A stretch of DNA of 64,000 nt from contig CAKQPF010000010.1 in NCBI GenBank assembly GCA_934256705.1, positions 1 to 64,000 of the forward strand, given 5' to 3'. This document shows positions 25,290 to 34,583 of the stretch, piece by piece. The position numbers and the translations under genes were made by a program. The DNA is from an uncultured Prevotella sp. Its GTDB lineage: Bacteria > Bacteroidota > Bacteroidia > Bacteroidales > Bacteroidaceae. The notes under the pieces were generated by a model. It was not told where the DNA came from. It ran no database searches and saw only the letters and a list, made by a program, of their open reading frames with translations. How positions within the stretch are numbered: position 1 is the first letter of the stretch; each line of letters starts with the position of its first letter.

Positions 25290-26708
25290 TCAATATCCAA
25301 ACTGTTTCTCGTAATCCGGCAACGGTAGCACATAAGCCGAAGCAGGAACGCTGACAGTATTGCCGTTATAGTTTCCGTCATCGACGGCGCGGAGGTTGCG
25401 GCGCTTGTAATAATAGAACAGCTGTCCCTCGCCTCGGAAGTCGCAGATATACTCATGTGTCAGTTCATTCCACAGAGTATGAGCGGTAGCCGTAGCCGGG
25501 AGAGCTGCCTCTCCGCGGTTTAGTTTTATCGTGTTCAGAAGGCTTAAAGCATTCTCTTTGGTATCAATACCATTGAGATTACATTCTGCCAGTATGAGAT
25601 ACATCTCGCTGATTTTCAGCATAGGAACGACGGGGTCGCCGTATTTGCCGGCATCCTCCGACTTTACAGACCGCTGATAGCGTATCATGTTTATCTTTCC
25701 GTTGGCGCTCGGGTTCTGGTAGAGCCATGCTCTGCGCACGTCATTGTCCTCGTATGCGTTGGTGCTCTTGGCAAAATCGCCGGTCAGACCTTCGTACCAG
25801 GAGCGTGAAACTGTGAGGATATTCTCGCAATAGAGGGCGAAAATCATCTCCGGCATGAAGATGCGGTCGGCTTTCTGCTCCACTCCGTAGATGTCAGTCT
25901 CAAGGATTTCCTCGGGAAGAATGAACCTGAACTTCTCTGAATCCATCACTTCCTGGGCATAGCGTGCCGCCTCTGCATAATGTCGGCGATAGATTTCCAT
26001 CCTTGCGAGCAAGGCAGTGGCGGCGTAATAGTTCATCCTCTGCGTGCGGTCGTAAGCCAAATAGCGGTTGCTGTATGTCTTGTTGCAATATAGAGGGTCC
26101 TTCTTCAGGTAGTCGCGAGCCTGCAGAAGGTCTGTGACAATGGTGTCAATAAGTTGCTCATTAGTCATTTTCTTGCCGAGAACAAAGCCGAAGTCGGTCT
26201 TGAAACGCACGTTTCCCGACTCAGGATTTACCTCATAGCTCTCATTGAACATTCTCATGAGGTCGAAATACATCAATGACCTGAGAGCGAGCGCTTCGCC
26301 ATGGATGATGTCAATCACGTCGCTGTCTATCTTGCCTTCCGCCTCCGGCAGCTTTGCAAGGAGCATATTGGCATTGACAATGGTGTTATACATCTTGAGC
26401 CAGATGGCAGAAACGAGTTCCTGTCCGCCGTCAGTGGTGTATCTGAACTGTGACCAGGCGATGCGGTCAGGGTCATCATCCTTGACATTATATTGCTGGG
26501 TAAGCGGTTCGAGGGCAGTCAGAGTAAGGTTGCCACCATATAGTTCGGTGCCGCCAAGGCTGATATATATGCCCGTCAGAGCGGTGTAGTAACCGTCTGC
26601 ATTGACAAACATATCCTTCTCGTCAATCTCCGACTCGGTTCCTACATCAAACCATGAGCAGCTCTGCAGCAGTATTATGGATAATATGTATAATAATGTT
26701 TTGCGCAT
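25290..26708 (-). CDS. SusD/RagB-family nutrient-binding lipoprotein (second pair)
   Basis: 472 residues from the ATG at 26708, which gives a lipoprotein signal with lipobox LQSC; the longer frame runs through a repeat. SusD-like N-terminal helices (FVNADGYYTALTGIYISLGGTELYGG) and the C-terminal KISEMYLILAECNLNGIDTKENALSLLNTIKLNRG typical of RagB/SusD. It sits at the cell surface as lid of the SusC-type transporter encoded just upstream. The downstream genes encode the DUF4843 and PKD-like partners. The ligand is unknown; peptides are suggested by the nearby metalloprotease. Confidence 0.92.
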   Translation of the reverse strand: MRKTLLYILSIILLQSCSWFDVGTESEIDEKDMFVNADGYYTALTGIYISLGGTELYGGNLTLTALEPLTQQYNVKDDDPDRIAWSQFRYTTDGGQELVSAIWLKMYNTIVNANMLLAKLPEAEGKIDSDVIDIIHGEALALRSLMYFDLMRMFNESYEVNPESGNVRFKTDFGFVLGKKMTNEQLIDTIVTDLLQARDYLKKDPLYCNKTYSNRYLAYDRTQRMNYYAATALLARMEIYRRHYAEAARYAQEVMDSEKFRFILPEEILETDIYGVEQKADRIFMPEMIFALYCENILTVSRSWYEGLTGDFAKSTNAYEDNDVRRAWLYQNPSANGKINMIRYQRSVKSEDAGKYGDPVVPMLKISEMYLILAECNLNGIDTKENALSLLNTIKLNRGEAALPATATAHTLWNELTHEYICDFRGEGQLFYYYKRRNLRAVDDGNYNGNTVSVPASAYVLPLPDYEKQFGY

Positions 26709-26751
26709 AATCAATAGGGTGGAATGCGGTTTTGTGGATTTGCTGTTTCGT

Positions 26752-26798
26752 TGTTGCGCCATTTGTTATCCAACGGTGAAAGCCATTGGCACAGTGGC
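26752..26798 (+). repeat. Dispersed hairpin inside the uptake operon
   Basis: TTGTTGCGCCATTTG, then a CCAACGG/CCATTGG stem and the GCACAGTGGC tail. The same TTGTTGCGCCATTTG leads into the copy at 33278. It lies between the SusC and SusD genes of the second pair, so it is probably transcribed. Confidence 0.7.
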
Positions 26799-26812
26799 AG
26801 TTTTGTCGATTG

Positions 26813-29752
26813 TCAGAAATTCACCTGAGCATTGAATGTTACCGAACGGGTGAAAGGATAACTGAGACCTCGCTCCTGCCTTATGGTGCTGGCATAGAAG
26901 AGGTCATTAGCCGTAATGGAGAGTCTAAGCATGGATATCCAGCTGCCACGGAGTCTGTCAGAGTCCATATTGTATGCCAATCTGAGTGATGTCATGCTCA
27001 GCCTCTTCTCCCTTTGCACAAACCTTGACGTCGCCTTAGTAGCACTATTGTCCGTAATAGCCTTATAAAGAGCCACATCGCCAGGTTTCTGCCATCGTTC
27101 GGTAAGCGCACGGCGGTCATTGTTTGTCATATAGTTGACGTTCTCTATCTTCTGGTGCAGGGTATAATTATACTTGTCTGCGCCGAAAGAATAATTGAGA
27201 TGAGTGCCTATTTCCCATGACTTATAGCGGATATTCAGTCCGGCATAGCCATTGAGAGCAGGCTCATTGACGCCTACTGGCACCTGATCCTTGGCATTCC
27301 ATGTATATGTGGTGTTGCCGTATCGGTCGATATAGAGTTCCTTTCCCGTACCAGGGTCGATGCCAAGCGACCGCACAGCGTAGATGGTATTCATGGATTC
27401 GCCCTCCTTGAAGAGAAATACTGGAGTGGTGGAGCCTGAACTGCCGGCATTGACCATGTCGTTGTATCGCTGGAGAGCGTCGGAAATCTTGAGTATGGTG
27501 TTATGGTTTCTCGTGCCGTTGAGCGTGACATTGACCAGAAGGTCCCTTGTGCGCACCGGGGAATAACTTATGTTGAAGTCAAAGCCCTCATTGCGAAGGT
27601 CGCCCATATTTGCCTTATAGGTGTCGAATCCCAAAGATGGAGCGACCGTGATGCTGGTCAGGTTGCCCTTGGTCTTGTTGTTGTAATAGTTGAACTCCAG
27701 GTTAAGGCGGTTCTTCCAGAGTGAAGCCTCCAGACCGATGGTGCGGTTATATGTGGTCTGTCCCTTGAGGTCAGGATTGCCGAGCGTGGTTATTATGGCT
27801 CCGAAATATCCTCCATAGACCTTTGTCAGATAGCTGTACTGGTTGCTTGCCTGGTTGCGGTTGTAGTTCTGGTTGCCTGTAGTGCCGACATTTGCACGCA
27901 AGGCAAGCTGTGATACCACTCCGCTTCCGGCGAAGAAACTCTCATTATGCACGTTCCATCTCAGTCCAGCACTCCAGTAAGGCGTGGTCTGCTGACGGTC
28001 GCCATAGAGTGAACTGCCGTCCATGCGGATGGTAAGGTCGCAGAGATAACGGTTGTCGTAACTGTAATTCTGATTGCAGAAGATGCCTGCTGTGCGAACT
28101 TTTGACTTGCCTCCCGTGATTCTGCCGTACTTTTCATATTGCACTGCGTAGGAGATATAGTCCTGCGAATTGCCGAGAAATCCCGTCATGGTGTAGCTGT
28201 CGCTCTCATTTGATGTCTGCTTTGCTTCGGCTCCGAGTATAGCCTGCACGTCGAAACGACCGAAACTATGTGTATATGACGTCAGCATACTGCCATAGAC
28301 GGTGGTCGAGGAACTGTGTCCGAGCGTGTATTTTCCACGCTGGTAGAGCGCATCGGGCGTGATGGAGGAATTGTTGTTGATATATTCGAAACTGCCAGGT
28401 GACACGTATGCATCGTCACGGTTACTGTCATGGCTGAGTGAGAACGACCCTTTCAGGCGGATATCATCGGTTATGGTCCAGTTTATTCCGAAATTATTAG
28501 TCACGTCCATCCCTCTCGAAGTGGAGTAACTGTTGAGGTATCGCGCTTCATATACAGGCGACTGCATGGATGCCAGCACCCCGAGAGAGATGCCTTCAGG
28601 CGCTAAGTTTGACAGGGAAAGCATGCGGTAGTAGTTGCCGTCAGCATCTTTCTCCTGGTAATAAGGCAGTGCCGAGGTGTAGGAAGAGAAGCTACCGTAA
28701 GGCGATTCCTTGCTGTCCACCATGGAAAACTGCAGGTCGTTGGTCACACGGATGCGGCGATTGGATATGATCAGCTTGGTGCCGGCCTCGTAAGTGTCTC
28801 GTCCGCTGCCCTTCATTGCACCGCTGAGATTGCTGTAACTCAGGTTTGCCGCGAAGCGAACTTTCGTTCCGCCAGGCAGTGATGTCTTTGGTGAAGCCTC
28901 GATGATGAGGGAATGCTTGTGCTGGAAACCCATCTGCAAAGGCTTTGAAAGCCAATAGGTATCGACACCGCTGAGCACTGCACGGCGTGCCACATTATAG
29001 GAATTGGCATTCAGTCCTGCGTCTTCTCCCTCACGATAGGCATCAAATACGCCGGCTTTCTTCTGGAATTCCAGCACCTCTGCCGCATTCATCAGATTGT
29101 AGGACGACAGGTCTGGGATTTCAAACTTGCCGTTCATCGTATAGCTGATTTGTAATTTTCCTGCCATAGGGGTGATGGTCTCAATGACCACTACACCGTT
29201 TGCGGCACGCGAACCGTATATCGCTGCAGCGGCTGCGTCTTTCAATATGGTGATGCTCTTCACGCGATTGATGTCGAGGTCATAGACTTTCTGCACGTTT
29301 ACCTCGAATCCGTCGATGATGAATACAGGCAAAGTGGTCACTGTCTGCAGGTTGCTCTGCGAGATGTCCGGCATGGTGTTCTGTCCTCTTATTTCTATCT
29401 GGTCGGGTATATGGTTAGGGTCAGAACCGTAAAAGCCTCGGGTATCGACCACCTGAAACGAGGGGTCGAACACCTTCAGACCTTCAAGCAGATTGGTGCT
29501 GTTGACTTTCATCAGTTCTTTGCCTGACACCTGAACTGCCGTTCCCGTGAAACTATTCTTCGTCTTCGAATAATATCCCGTGACGACCGTTTCGCCTATC
29601 TCGCCTGACAGCAGCACATCCTTCTTTTGGCTGGTGCTGTCTTTCTTTGCCATAGCAGTCTTTTCCTTGGCTACCTTCTGCGTGTTGCTTTGAGCCAAGA
29701 CCACGGTGTCTGCCGCCATCAGCATCAGTATGATCAATATTCTCGTCTTCAT
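26813..29752 (-). CDS. SusC/RagA-family TonB-dependent transporter
   Basis: 979 residues. The signal peptide is about 1-20. A Lys/Thr-rich linker carries GETVVTGYYSKTKNSFTG (TonB-box-like). Then come the plug (LLEGLKVFDPSFQVVD, QIEIRGQNTMPD, VFIIDGFEV, ILKDAAAAAIYGSRAANGVVVIET) and a large beta-barrel ending VTFNAQVNF. The usual N-terminal carboxypeptidase-D-like domain is absent. Energised by TonB, it imports a nutrient captured by its SusD partner. Its start overlaps the stop of the previous SusD gene by 4 bases (ATGA), so translation is coupled to the upstream pair. Substrate unknown. Confidence 0.94.
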   Translation of the reverse strand: MKTRILIILMLMAADTVVLAQSNTQKVAKEKTAMAKKDSTSQKKDVLLSGEIGETVVTGYYSKTKNSFTGTAVQVSGKELMKVNSTNLLEGLKVFDPSFQVVDTRGFYGSDPNHIPDQIEIRGQNTMPDISQSNLQTVTTLPVFIIDGFEVNVQKVYDLDINRVKSITILKDAAAAAIYGSRAANGVVVIETITPMAGKLQISYTMNGKFEIPDLSSYNLMNAAEVLEFQKKAGVFDAYREGEDAGLNANSYNVARRAVLSGVDTYWLSKPLQMGFQHKHSLIIEASPKTSLPGGTKVRFAANLSYSNLSGAMKGSGRDTYEAGTKLIISNRRIRVTNDLQFSMVDSKESPYGSFSSYTSALPYYQEKDADGNYYRMLSLSNLAPEGISLGVLASMQSPVYEARYLNSYSTSRGMDVTNNFGINWTITDDIRLKGSFSLSHDSNRDDAYVSPGSFEYINNNSSITPDALYQRGKYTLGHSSSTTVYGSMLTSYTHSFGRFDVQAILGAEAKQTSNESDSYTMTGFLGNSQDYISYAVQYEKYGRITGGKSKVRTAGIFCNQNYSYDNRYLCDLTIRMDGSSLYGDRQQTTPYWSAGLRWNVHNESFFAGSGVVSQLALRANVGTTGNQNYNRNQASNQYSYLTKVYGGYFGAIITTLGNPDLKGQTTYNRTIGLEASLWKNRLNLEFNYYNNKTKGNLTSITVAPSLGFDTYKANMGDLRNEGFDFNISYSPVRTRDLLVNVTLNGTRNHNTILKISDALQRYNDMVNAGSSGSTTPVFLFKEGESMNTIYAVRSLGIDPGTGKELYIDRYGNTTYTWNAKDQVPVGVNEPALNGYAGLNIRYKSWEIGTHLNYSFGADKYNYTLHQKIENVNYMTNNDRRALTERWQKPGDVALYKAITDNSATKATSRFVQREKRLSMTSLRLAYNMDSDRLRGSWISMLRLSITANDLFYASTIRQERGLSYPFTRSVTFNAQVNF

Positions 29753-31035
29753 CGGCTGATACGTTTATTGAGATAGTACAACTGTCCATCGCCAAAAAGG
29801 TCACGACGGTATTCATCATATATCATCGGAAGGAGATCTGCGTCCTCCGATGCGTCGGCTACATAGGTCACATCCTTGCTTGACTGCATTGCAATAAGGC
29901 GTTGGCGTGCCTCCTGCTTGCGATTTAATCTCCACAGGGATTCTGCCGCTATGAGCTGCACTTCGCCTAGCCTGATGTAAGGAATTGCAGCCGGAAGGTC
30001 GGTACTTCCACCGCTTTCTGTGCTCACATAGCCGGTAAGCAGGGTGTTGGGACCGTATTTATTTGACATTATCTGTGTGCCGTCTTCCTGCTCACGAAAC
30101 CATGCTCTGCGGCGGATGTCGGTCTGCTGGGCGTATATCTTGTCGATGTCAGCACGGCATCTGACCTTCTTCTGGTCGAAAAGCGTTTCACTCAGACGGG
30201 TAAAACCGGTTGGCAACGACGACAAAGCAAAGATATTCTCGCGGGAGAAGCAGAAATCTGAACCATACTTGCCCGGTGTGACGAAGTAAAAGAGCTGGTA
30301 TCGCGTTGCTACACGTGCCGGATCAGTATGCAGCATCACGGAGTCTGCATTGTTCAATGCCTTCTGATAGTCACCTTTCCATAATGCTACCCTGGCTTTC
30401 AGTGCCTTTACGGCATAGGCATTGAGCTGGAAAGTGCGCAGTCTGCGGTCTATTTCGCCCACTTTCACCGATGATGGATTGGTGGCATTCATTATGGGAT
30501 CATTTGCAGAAAGCAGCCTGTCTGCCTTGTCAAGCCATTCCTCTACACCGTCCATAGGAAGGTCCAGAAGGCGGTGGAGGTCAAAGGTCATGGCGGCTTT
30601 GATGGCATAACACTCGCCCAGAACTATTTCCTTGAGTCCTGAAGTGAAGAATACCACCTTCGTATGCTCTGCTTCATCTATTATTCTATCGCATGATTCG
30701 ATGACGCGGTCAGCACAAATCCGCATGGTGTCCATACGCTGACGCAATACTGGCGCATCGAAATCGAGCTTAGATGCCGCTGTGGTCTCTTCGTCATAAG
30801 GCTCTAATGTCTGTGAGGCGAACTCCATCATGCCGAGCGAAAGCGTGTTGCCATAAAGTTCTGGAGCACGCATCTGCATATAGATGCCTGTCAATGCCTG
30901 CATGAATGCTGTCTCATCCTTGAAGAATTTCCCCGCAGTGACGTCGCTGTCGTCGCCTGTCTTGTCGAAGAAATCATCGCAGCTCTGCAGCATTGTGCAA
31001 GCTATCATCATTATATATATTATTCTTATTCTCAT
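29749..31035 (-). CDS. SusD/RagB-family lipoprotein (first pair)
   Basis: 428 residues from the ATG at 31035; the longer frame would start inside the preceding gene and lacks a leading signal. Lipobox LQSC, then the SusD-like N-terminal repeat (DETAFMQALTGIYMQMRAPELYGN) and C-terminal IRLGEVQLIAAESLWRLNRKQEARQRLIAMQ. It shares the TGIY..ELYG motif with the second SusD but is otherwise well diverged. It stands 25 bases after the short TonB receptor gene and overlaps the next gene by 4 bases. Confidence 0.9.
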   Translation of the reverse strand: MRIRIIYIMMIACTMLQSCDDFFDKTGDDSDVTAGKFFKDETAFMQALTGIYMQMRAPELYGNTLSLGMMEFASQTLEPYDEETTAASKLDFDAPVLRQRMDTMRICADRVIESCDRIIDEAEHTKVVFFTSGLKEIVLGECYAIKAAMTFDLHRLLDLPMDGVEEWLDKADRLLSANDPIMNATNPSSVKVGEIDRRLRTFQLNAYAVKALKARVALWKGDYQKALNNADSVMLHTDPARVATRYQLFYFVTPGKYGSDFCFSRENIFALSSLPTGFTRLSETLFDQKKVRCRADIDKIYAQQTDIRRRAWFREQEDGTQIMSNKYGPNTLLTGYVSTESGGSTDLPAAIPYIRLGEVQLIAAESLWRLNRKQEARQRLIAMQSSKDVTYVADASEDADLLPMIYDEYRRDLFGDGQLYYLNKRISR

Positions 31036-31060
31036 TGTCGAATGGATTTCGTTTTCCCTT

Positions 31061-32863
31061 TTAGAATTTAGCTTCCACTGTAAGGCAAGCCCTATGGCAA
31101 TTTTCCTCCCCACTGAGACGCACCATACCGCCTTTGACAAAGCGCCAGAGCGATGGAAACGCGTAGCCTATCTGGATGCTCTGCAACCTGTTGGTCTCCC
31201 AATTATCGGTGAAGAAGGATGCTGAAGCTGTCCACCGGTGCCATTGTCCGTAGATAACCATGCCAGCAAGCATATCCCTTACATCATCATAAGCGGCAGA
31301 AAGCGATGCACTTGCCGTCCAGTCCTTACCCTTCAGCGTCTTGCCCACGTCGCCATAGAGCATATTTGTGGACTCTGCACGCATGCCTGAAGCATTAAGA
31401 TGCCATCCTTTGGCTTCAAAGTCGAGCGACAACAGACCGCGTGTCACTGCGTCAGGACGGATATTCTCATCGTAATAGCCTTGCAATTGTGCTCCCGTCT
31501 GGTAGTAATTATATATGTATGTCTCGTTAGTGATGTTGGAATACATCGGTGTAAAAGCCTTGTAACTGTATGGCACCGTGGCACTTCTTCCCAGACCGAG
31601 AGAAAGTCTGAGGCAATCTATCCCGCTTTCAGCCATCCATGCCTCCCTGCTGATGTTCCATCCCAGGTCGGCAGCCCAATATACTTCGTTGCGATGCTTC
31701 GGAGAAAGGAGGGAAGAGCGGTTCATCGTCACGTTCATCGTGGCGCTGTAGCGTCCCTGATAGTCGTAGCCCACGTTAGCCATGCACTGCAATGTGCGCT
31801 CGAAGTCCCTCACTGCCGTAGGTTTTCGCAGCGTGTCATAAGTCTGGGTAAATGATACATAGTTGAGTATGTCATTCAGTATTCCGCGTCCGGCGTATGA
31901 TTCTCCTCCCCTTTCTCCGCTGTAAAGGCTTGCTCCTGCCGAGGCGAAGATGGTGTGTCCCCCGTTCATTGCCTTCTGATAAGCGAGCTTCAGTCCGCCG
32001 TCGTAGGTCATCGTCGTCTCGCGCATTATGTCATAAGTGCCTTTGTTGCGCAGGTTGTCCTCGTCCTTGAACACAGGTGAATAGGGTGAAAGGAACACAT
32101 CGCGCCTCACTTCCTGACGCAGGAATGAGAAATAGCCCACTACTTCCAGTCCCGGCATGAGACTTAGCGTAGCCCGCACCCTGTCAGTAAGCGTGGAAAA
32201 TCGGGTCTTGTCCGTGTCGTCGTCATTGAATGTCTCGTGGATGCCATAATTACCATACTGCAAGTCATTGCTTATGGTCAGCGCATTACGCCTATAACCT
32301 ATATATGAACGCATCTGAATGCGATCTGTTCCCTTAGTTTTCGTATCCGTTCCCGGGTCATAGATGGCAATGAAACGATAACCTACATTATCATCTCCCC
32401 CATCAGCAGTAAGCCAATGCTCTGCCCCCTTCATGGTGCCATTGCTGCCGTCGGCAGGTTTCCCTGCCTGAATATCAGCTCTATAGCCCAGGCTTAGCGG
32501 TCCTTTGCCATACTTCTTCGTGACTATTTCCACAGCGCCTTTGCCGCCGTGTATGCCTAATTGCGCCAGTCTGACAGCGTCTCTGATGATTCTCACCTCA
32601 GATACCTCACCGACTGTTATGCCGATAAGTGCGGTCTTTGGCATACGGACACCGTCTATAAGTATCTCGGGATTATCGTAAGTGGAGGCATCCAGCGTGC
32701 GGATGGCTGTCCAGAGATCGCGTGCACTGACGCGTTCCATCATCTCTGATGTCAGTATTCTGTCTGTCACGCCAAGGCGCAACGAGTCCCCTACGCTGGC
32801 TTTCACGCCAAGCGCAGCACCCCACAATATCAAGAGAAATAATAATCGAAAATATGAAAGCAC
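31061..32863 (-). CDS. Short TonB-dependent receptor (SusC-like, 600 residues)
   Basis: 600 residues, well short of the ~1000 of SusC. The signal peptide is about 1-22. A plug-like domain follows (SARDLWTAIRTLDASTYDN, PEILIDGVRMPK, EVSEVRIIRDAVRLAQLGIHGGKGAVEIVTKK), then a barrel of about 470 residues ending in LTVEAKF. The plug lacks the usual VVVTGY TonB box. The frame is intact with no sign of a break, so it appears to be a genuinely reduced receptor and not a pseudogene. First gene of a six-gene operon, directly after a strong promoter. It may partner the SusD protein encoded next. Confidence 0.85.
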   Translation of the reverse strand: MLSYFRLLFLLILWGAALGVKASVGDSLRLGVTDRILTSEMMERVSARDLWTAIRTLDASTYDNPEILIDGVRMPKTALIGITVGEVSEVRIIRDAVRLAQLGIHGGKGAVEIVTKKYGKGPLSLGYRADIQAGKPADGSNGTMKGAEHWLTADGGDDNVGYRFIAIYDPGTDTKTKGTDRIQMRSYIGYRRNALTISNDLQYGNYGIHETFNDDDTDKTRFSTLTDRVRATLSLMPGLEVVGYFSFLRQEVRRDVFLSPYSPVFKDEDNLRNKGTYDIMRETTMTYDGGLKLAYQKAMNGGHTIFASAGASLYSGERGGESYAGRGILNDILNYVSFTQTYDTLRKPTAVRDFERTLQCMANVGYDYQGRYSATMNVTMNRSSLLSPKHRNEVYWAADLGWNISREAWMAESGIDCLRLSLGLGRSATVPYSYKAFTPMYSNITNETYIYNYYQTGAQLQGYYDENIRPDAVTRGLLSLDFEAKGWHLNASGMRAESTNMLYGDVGKTLKGKDWTASASLSAAYDDVRDMLAGMVIYGQWHRWTASASFFTDNWETNRLQSIQIGYAFPSLWRFVKGGMVRLSGEENCHRACLTVEAKF

Positions 32864-32890
32864 TCTGTTGTATTATTAAAGTTACGCTTG

Positions 32891-32923
32891 CAAAGTTACA
32901 AAAAATAATATAACAGATGCAAA
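32891..32923 (-). promoter_or_regulatory. Promoter of the uptake operon
   Basis: On the minus strand TTTG (32923-32920), 21 bases, TAACTTTG (32898-32891). The leader is only about 20 bases. No anti-sigma or hybrid two-component gene, the usual regulators of such loci, is adjacent. Confidence 0.8.
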
Positions 32924-33053
32924 AAATCAGAGAAAAATGACATAAATACCTAATAATAGGTATCTGAATATCAGATTGCTCAGTCTCTTTTGCTGTCATT
33001 TCTCATTATGTTATTATTTTGGGTACGAGATTGTAAGCAAAGTGTAAGGGGAA

Positions 33054-33123
33054 TGGTATAGGGAATAGATAATAGGGAATAGATAATAGGAGATTAGCTT
33101 TTGTCAGGTAATAGGAGATTAGC
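33054..33123 (+). repeat. TATAGGGAA-type heptamer units
   Basis: Units such as TAGGGAA, TAGATAA and TAGGAGA recur with 7-bp spacing. The surrounding 33004-33212 contains no gene that I can support. Confidence 0.6.
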
Positions 33124-33212
33124 ATCCGCTTTCTTGAGAAACTGATGTCTGGCAGGATCATCATAAGGTGGGCATTGCATGGCGGATAGCACATTATAAT
33201 ATTCAGATATTA

Positions 33213-33246
33213 AAAGGAGCGTGACTCGATGGGGTCACGCTCCTTT
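33213..33246 (-). terminator. Terminator after the short-chain dehydrogenase gene
   Basis: A perfect 13-bp stem AAAGGAGCGTGAC / GTCACGCTCCTTT. On the minus strand it ends in CTCCTTTTAATATC. It lies about 150 bases past the dehydrogenase stop. It could also act on the plus strand. Confidence 0.7.
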
Positions 33247-33277
33247 CTTGGTATTTCTGTTGTTGCGCCATTTGGGG

Positions 33278-33374
33278 ATTGCCCGGTAACGCGGGCAACA
33301 CAGTGGCGGGCTCTTGTTGGCCTGTTATCGCCTCTTTTGGGGGATTGCCCGGTAACGCAGGCAACACGGTGGCT
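33278..33374 (+). repeat. Two dispersed hairpins in tandem
   Basis: 33278-33307 (TTGCCC/GGGCAA stem, GGTAACGC loop, CACAGTGGC tail) and 33342-33374 (same with AGGCAA and CACGGTGGC). They lie between the terminator and the stop of the dehydrogenase gene, thus inside its 3' transcript (on its antisense side). Confidence 0.8.
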
Positions 33375-33398
33375 GTTGTTTGTTGTCTGTCCCTTGTC

Positions 33399-34208
33399 TT
33401 ACTTAGGCTGCTTGCCGATGTAGGCGAGGATACCTCCATCCACGTAGAGGACGTGGCCATTTACGGCGTCAGAAGCCTTGGAAGCGAGGAATACTGCTGG
33501 ACCACCGAGCTCAGAAGGGTCGAGCCAACGGCCTGCAGGAGTCTTTGCACAGATGAAAGAGTCGAATGGATGGCGGCTTCCGTCAGGCTGACGCTCACGG
33601 AGAGGCGCTGTCTGAGGAGTAGCGATGTAGCCAGGGCCGATGCCGTTACACTGGATGTTGTACTCACCATACTCAGAGCAGATGTTGCGGGTGAGCATCT
33701 TGAGACCGCCCTTTGCTGCAGCATAAGCAGATACTGTCTCACGACCGAGCTCAGACATCATAGAGCAGATATTGATGATCTTACCCTCCTTACGCTCCAT
33801 CATCTCAGGGATTACGGCAGAAGCGCAGATGAATGGTGCCACGAGATCGACGTCGATGACCTGCTGGAACTCAGCACGCTTCATCTCGTGCATAGGGATG
33901 CGCTTGATGATACCAGCGTTGTTGACGAGGATGTCGATGTTGCCTACCTCCTTATGGATGGTTTCCACGAGTGCCTTGACAGCGTTTTCGTCAGTCACGT
34001 CGCATACATAGCCGTGCACGTTTTCGATGCCGGCCTCCTTATAGTTAGCGAGTCCGCGCTCGAGGGCAGCCTCGTTGATGTCATTGAAGATGATGTTCTT
34101 CACGCCTGCAGCCACGAAAGCCTTGGCGATGTTGAAGCCAATACCGTAAGATGCGCCAGTAATCCACGCATTTTTACCCTCAAGGGAGAAATCTTTTAAG
34201 CTTGTCAT
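33399..34208 (-). CDS. Short-chain dehydrogenase (gluconate 5-dehydrogenase-like)
   Basis: 269 residues, a classical SDR of normal length: nucleotide motif TGASYGIG, NNAG (DILVNNAGI), catalytic Ser (INICSMMSELG), and the YAAAKGG motif with catalytic Tyr and Lys. The closest remembered relatives are gluconate 5-dehydrogenases and the 2-deoxy-gluconate/KduD branch (sugar acid and pectin degradation), given the tail FLASKASDAVNGHVLYVDGGI. It stands alone, with no kduI or kinase gene beside it, so the substrate is uncertain. Cytoplasmic. Confidence 0.88.
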   Translation of the reverse strand: MTSLKDFSLEGKNAWITGASYGIGFNIAKAFVAAGVKNIIFNDINEAALERGLANYKEAGIENVHGYVCDVTDENAVKALVETIHKEVGNIDILVNNAGIIKRIPMHEMKRAEFQQVIDVDLVAPFICASAVIPEMMERKEGKIINICSMMSELGRETVSAYAAAKGGLKMLTRNICSEYGEYNIQCNGIGPGYIATPQTAPLRERQPDGSRHPFDSFICAKTPAGRWLDPSELGGPAVFLASKASDAVNGHVLYVDGGILAYIGKQPK

Positions 34209-34326
34209 AGTTTTTGTTGATTTATGATTTATGTTGATAGTTGTATGTTAGATGTCAGTTTTTGTCTTCGGGTGGCACTGGAATAGCATAAAATAGTATA
34301 GTCCACCTGTTTGTATATTCCGTAGG

Positions 34327-34334
34327 CAAAGGTA
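34327..34334 (-). promoter_or_regulatory. Likely promoter of the dehydrogenase gene
   Basis: TACCTTTG on the minus strand (34334-34327). The -33 part is weak because the terminator hairpin occupies that region. Confidence 0.5.
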
Positions 34335-34339
34335 CAAAA

Positions 34340-34376
34340 AAAAATCGTATTGCACTAATAATGCAATACGATTTTT
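34340..34376. terminator. Terminator after tRNA-Gln (both directions possible)
   Basis: A perfect 15-bp stem AAAAATCGTATTGCA / TGCAATACGATTTTT with a 7-base loop. The T-runs make it work on both strands. On the minus strand it ends the tRNA transcript and directly precedes the -7 box of the dehydrogenase gene. Confidence 0.85.
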
Positions 34377-34426
34377 GAAATTTTATATTTTGCTTTCACC
34401 TTTTCCCCGTAATCACTTGCGGAGAG

Positions 34427-34497
34427 TTGTCCCATAAGGACTCGAACCTTATCAAACAGAACCAAAACCTGTTGTGCTACCATTACACCATGGGACA
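34427..34497 (-). tRNA. tRNA-Gln (anticodon TTG)
   Basis: 71 bases on the minus strand. Acceptor stem TGTCCCA / TGGGACA plus discriminator A, D-arm with TGTAATGGTAGCAC, anticodon loop TTTTGGT giving anticodon TTG, T-arm with GGTTCGAGTCC. CCA is not encoded. A promoter -7 box lies upstream and a strong terminator downstream, so it is a single-gene transcript. Confidence 0.96.
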
Positions 34498-34535
34498 GTG
34501 TGAATGCAGAAATTACTGCGTTTGATTTGCGTCTG

Positions 34536-34543
34536 CAAAGTTA
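34536..34543 (-). promoter_or_regulatory. tRNA-Gln promoter (-7 box)
   Basis: TAACTTTG on the minus strand (34543-34536), about 40 bases before the mature tRNA end. The -33 element is poor. Confidence 0.55.
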
Positions 34544-34583
34544 ATGTTTTTTTGCGACACTACCAAATTTCAGCCGTTGTTTT

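Noticed and set aside
31061..32863. Pseudogene call for the short TonB receptor
   Set aside because: The frame is intact from signal peptide to C-terminal strand and lies in a coupled operon under a strong promoter.
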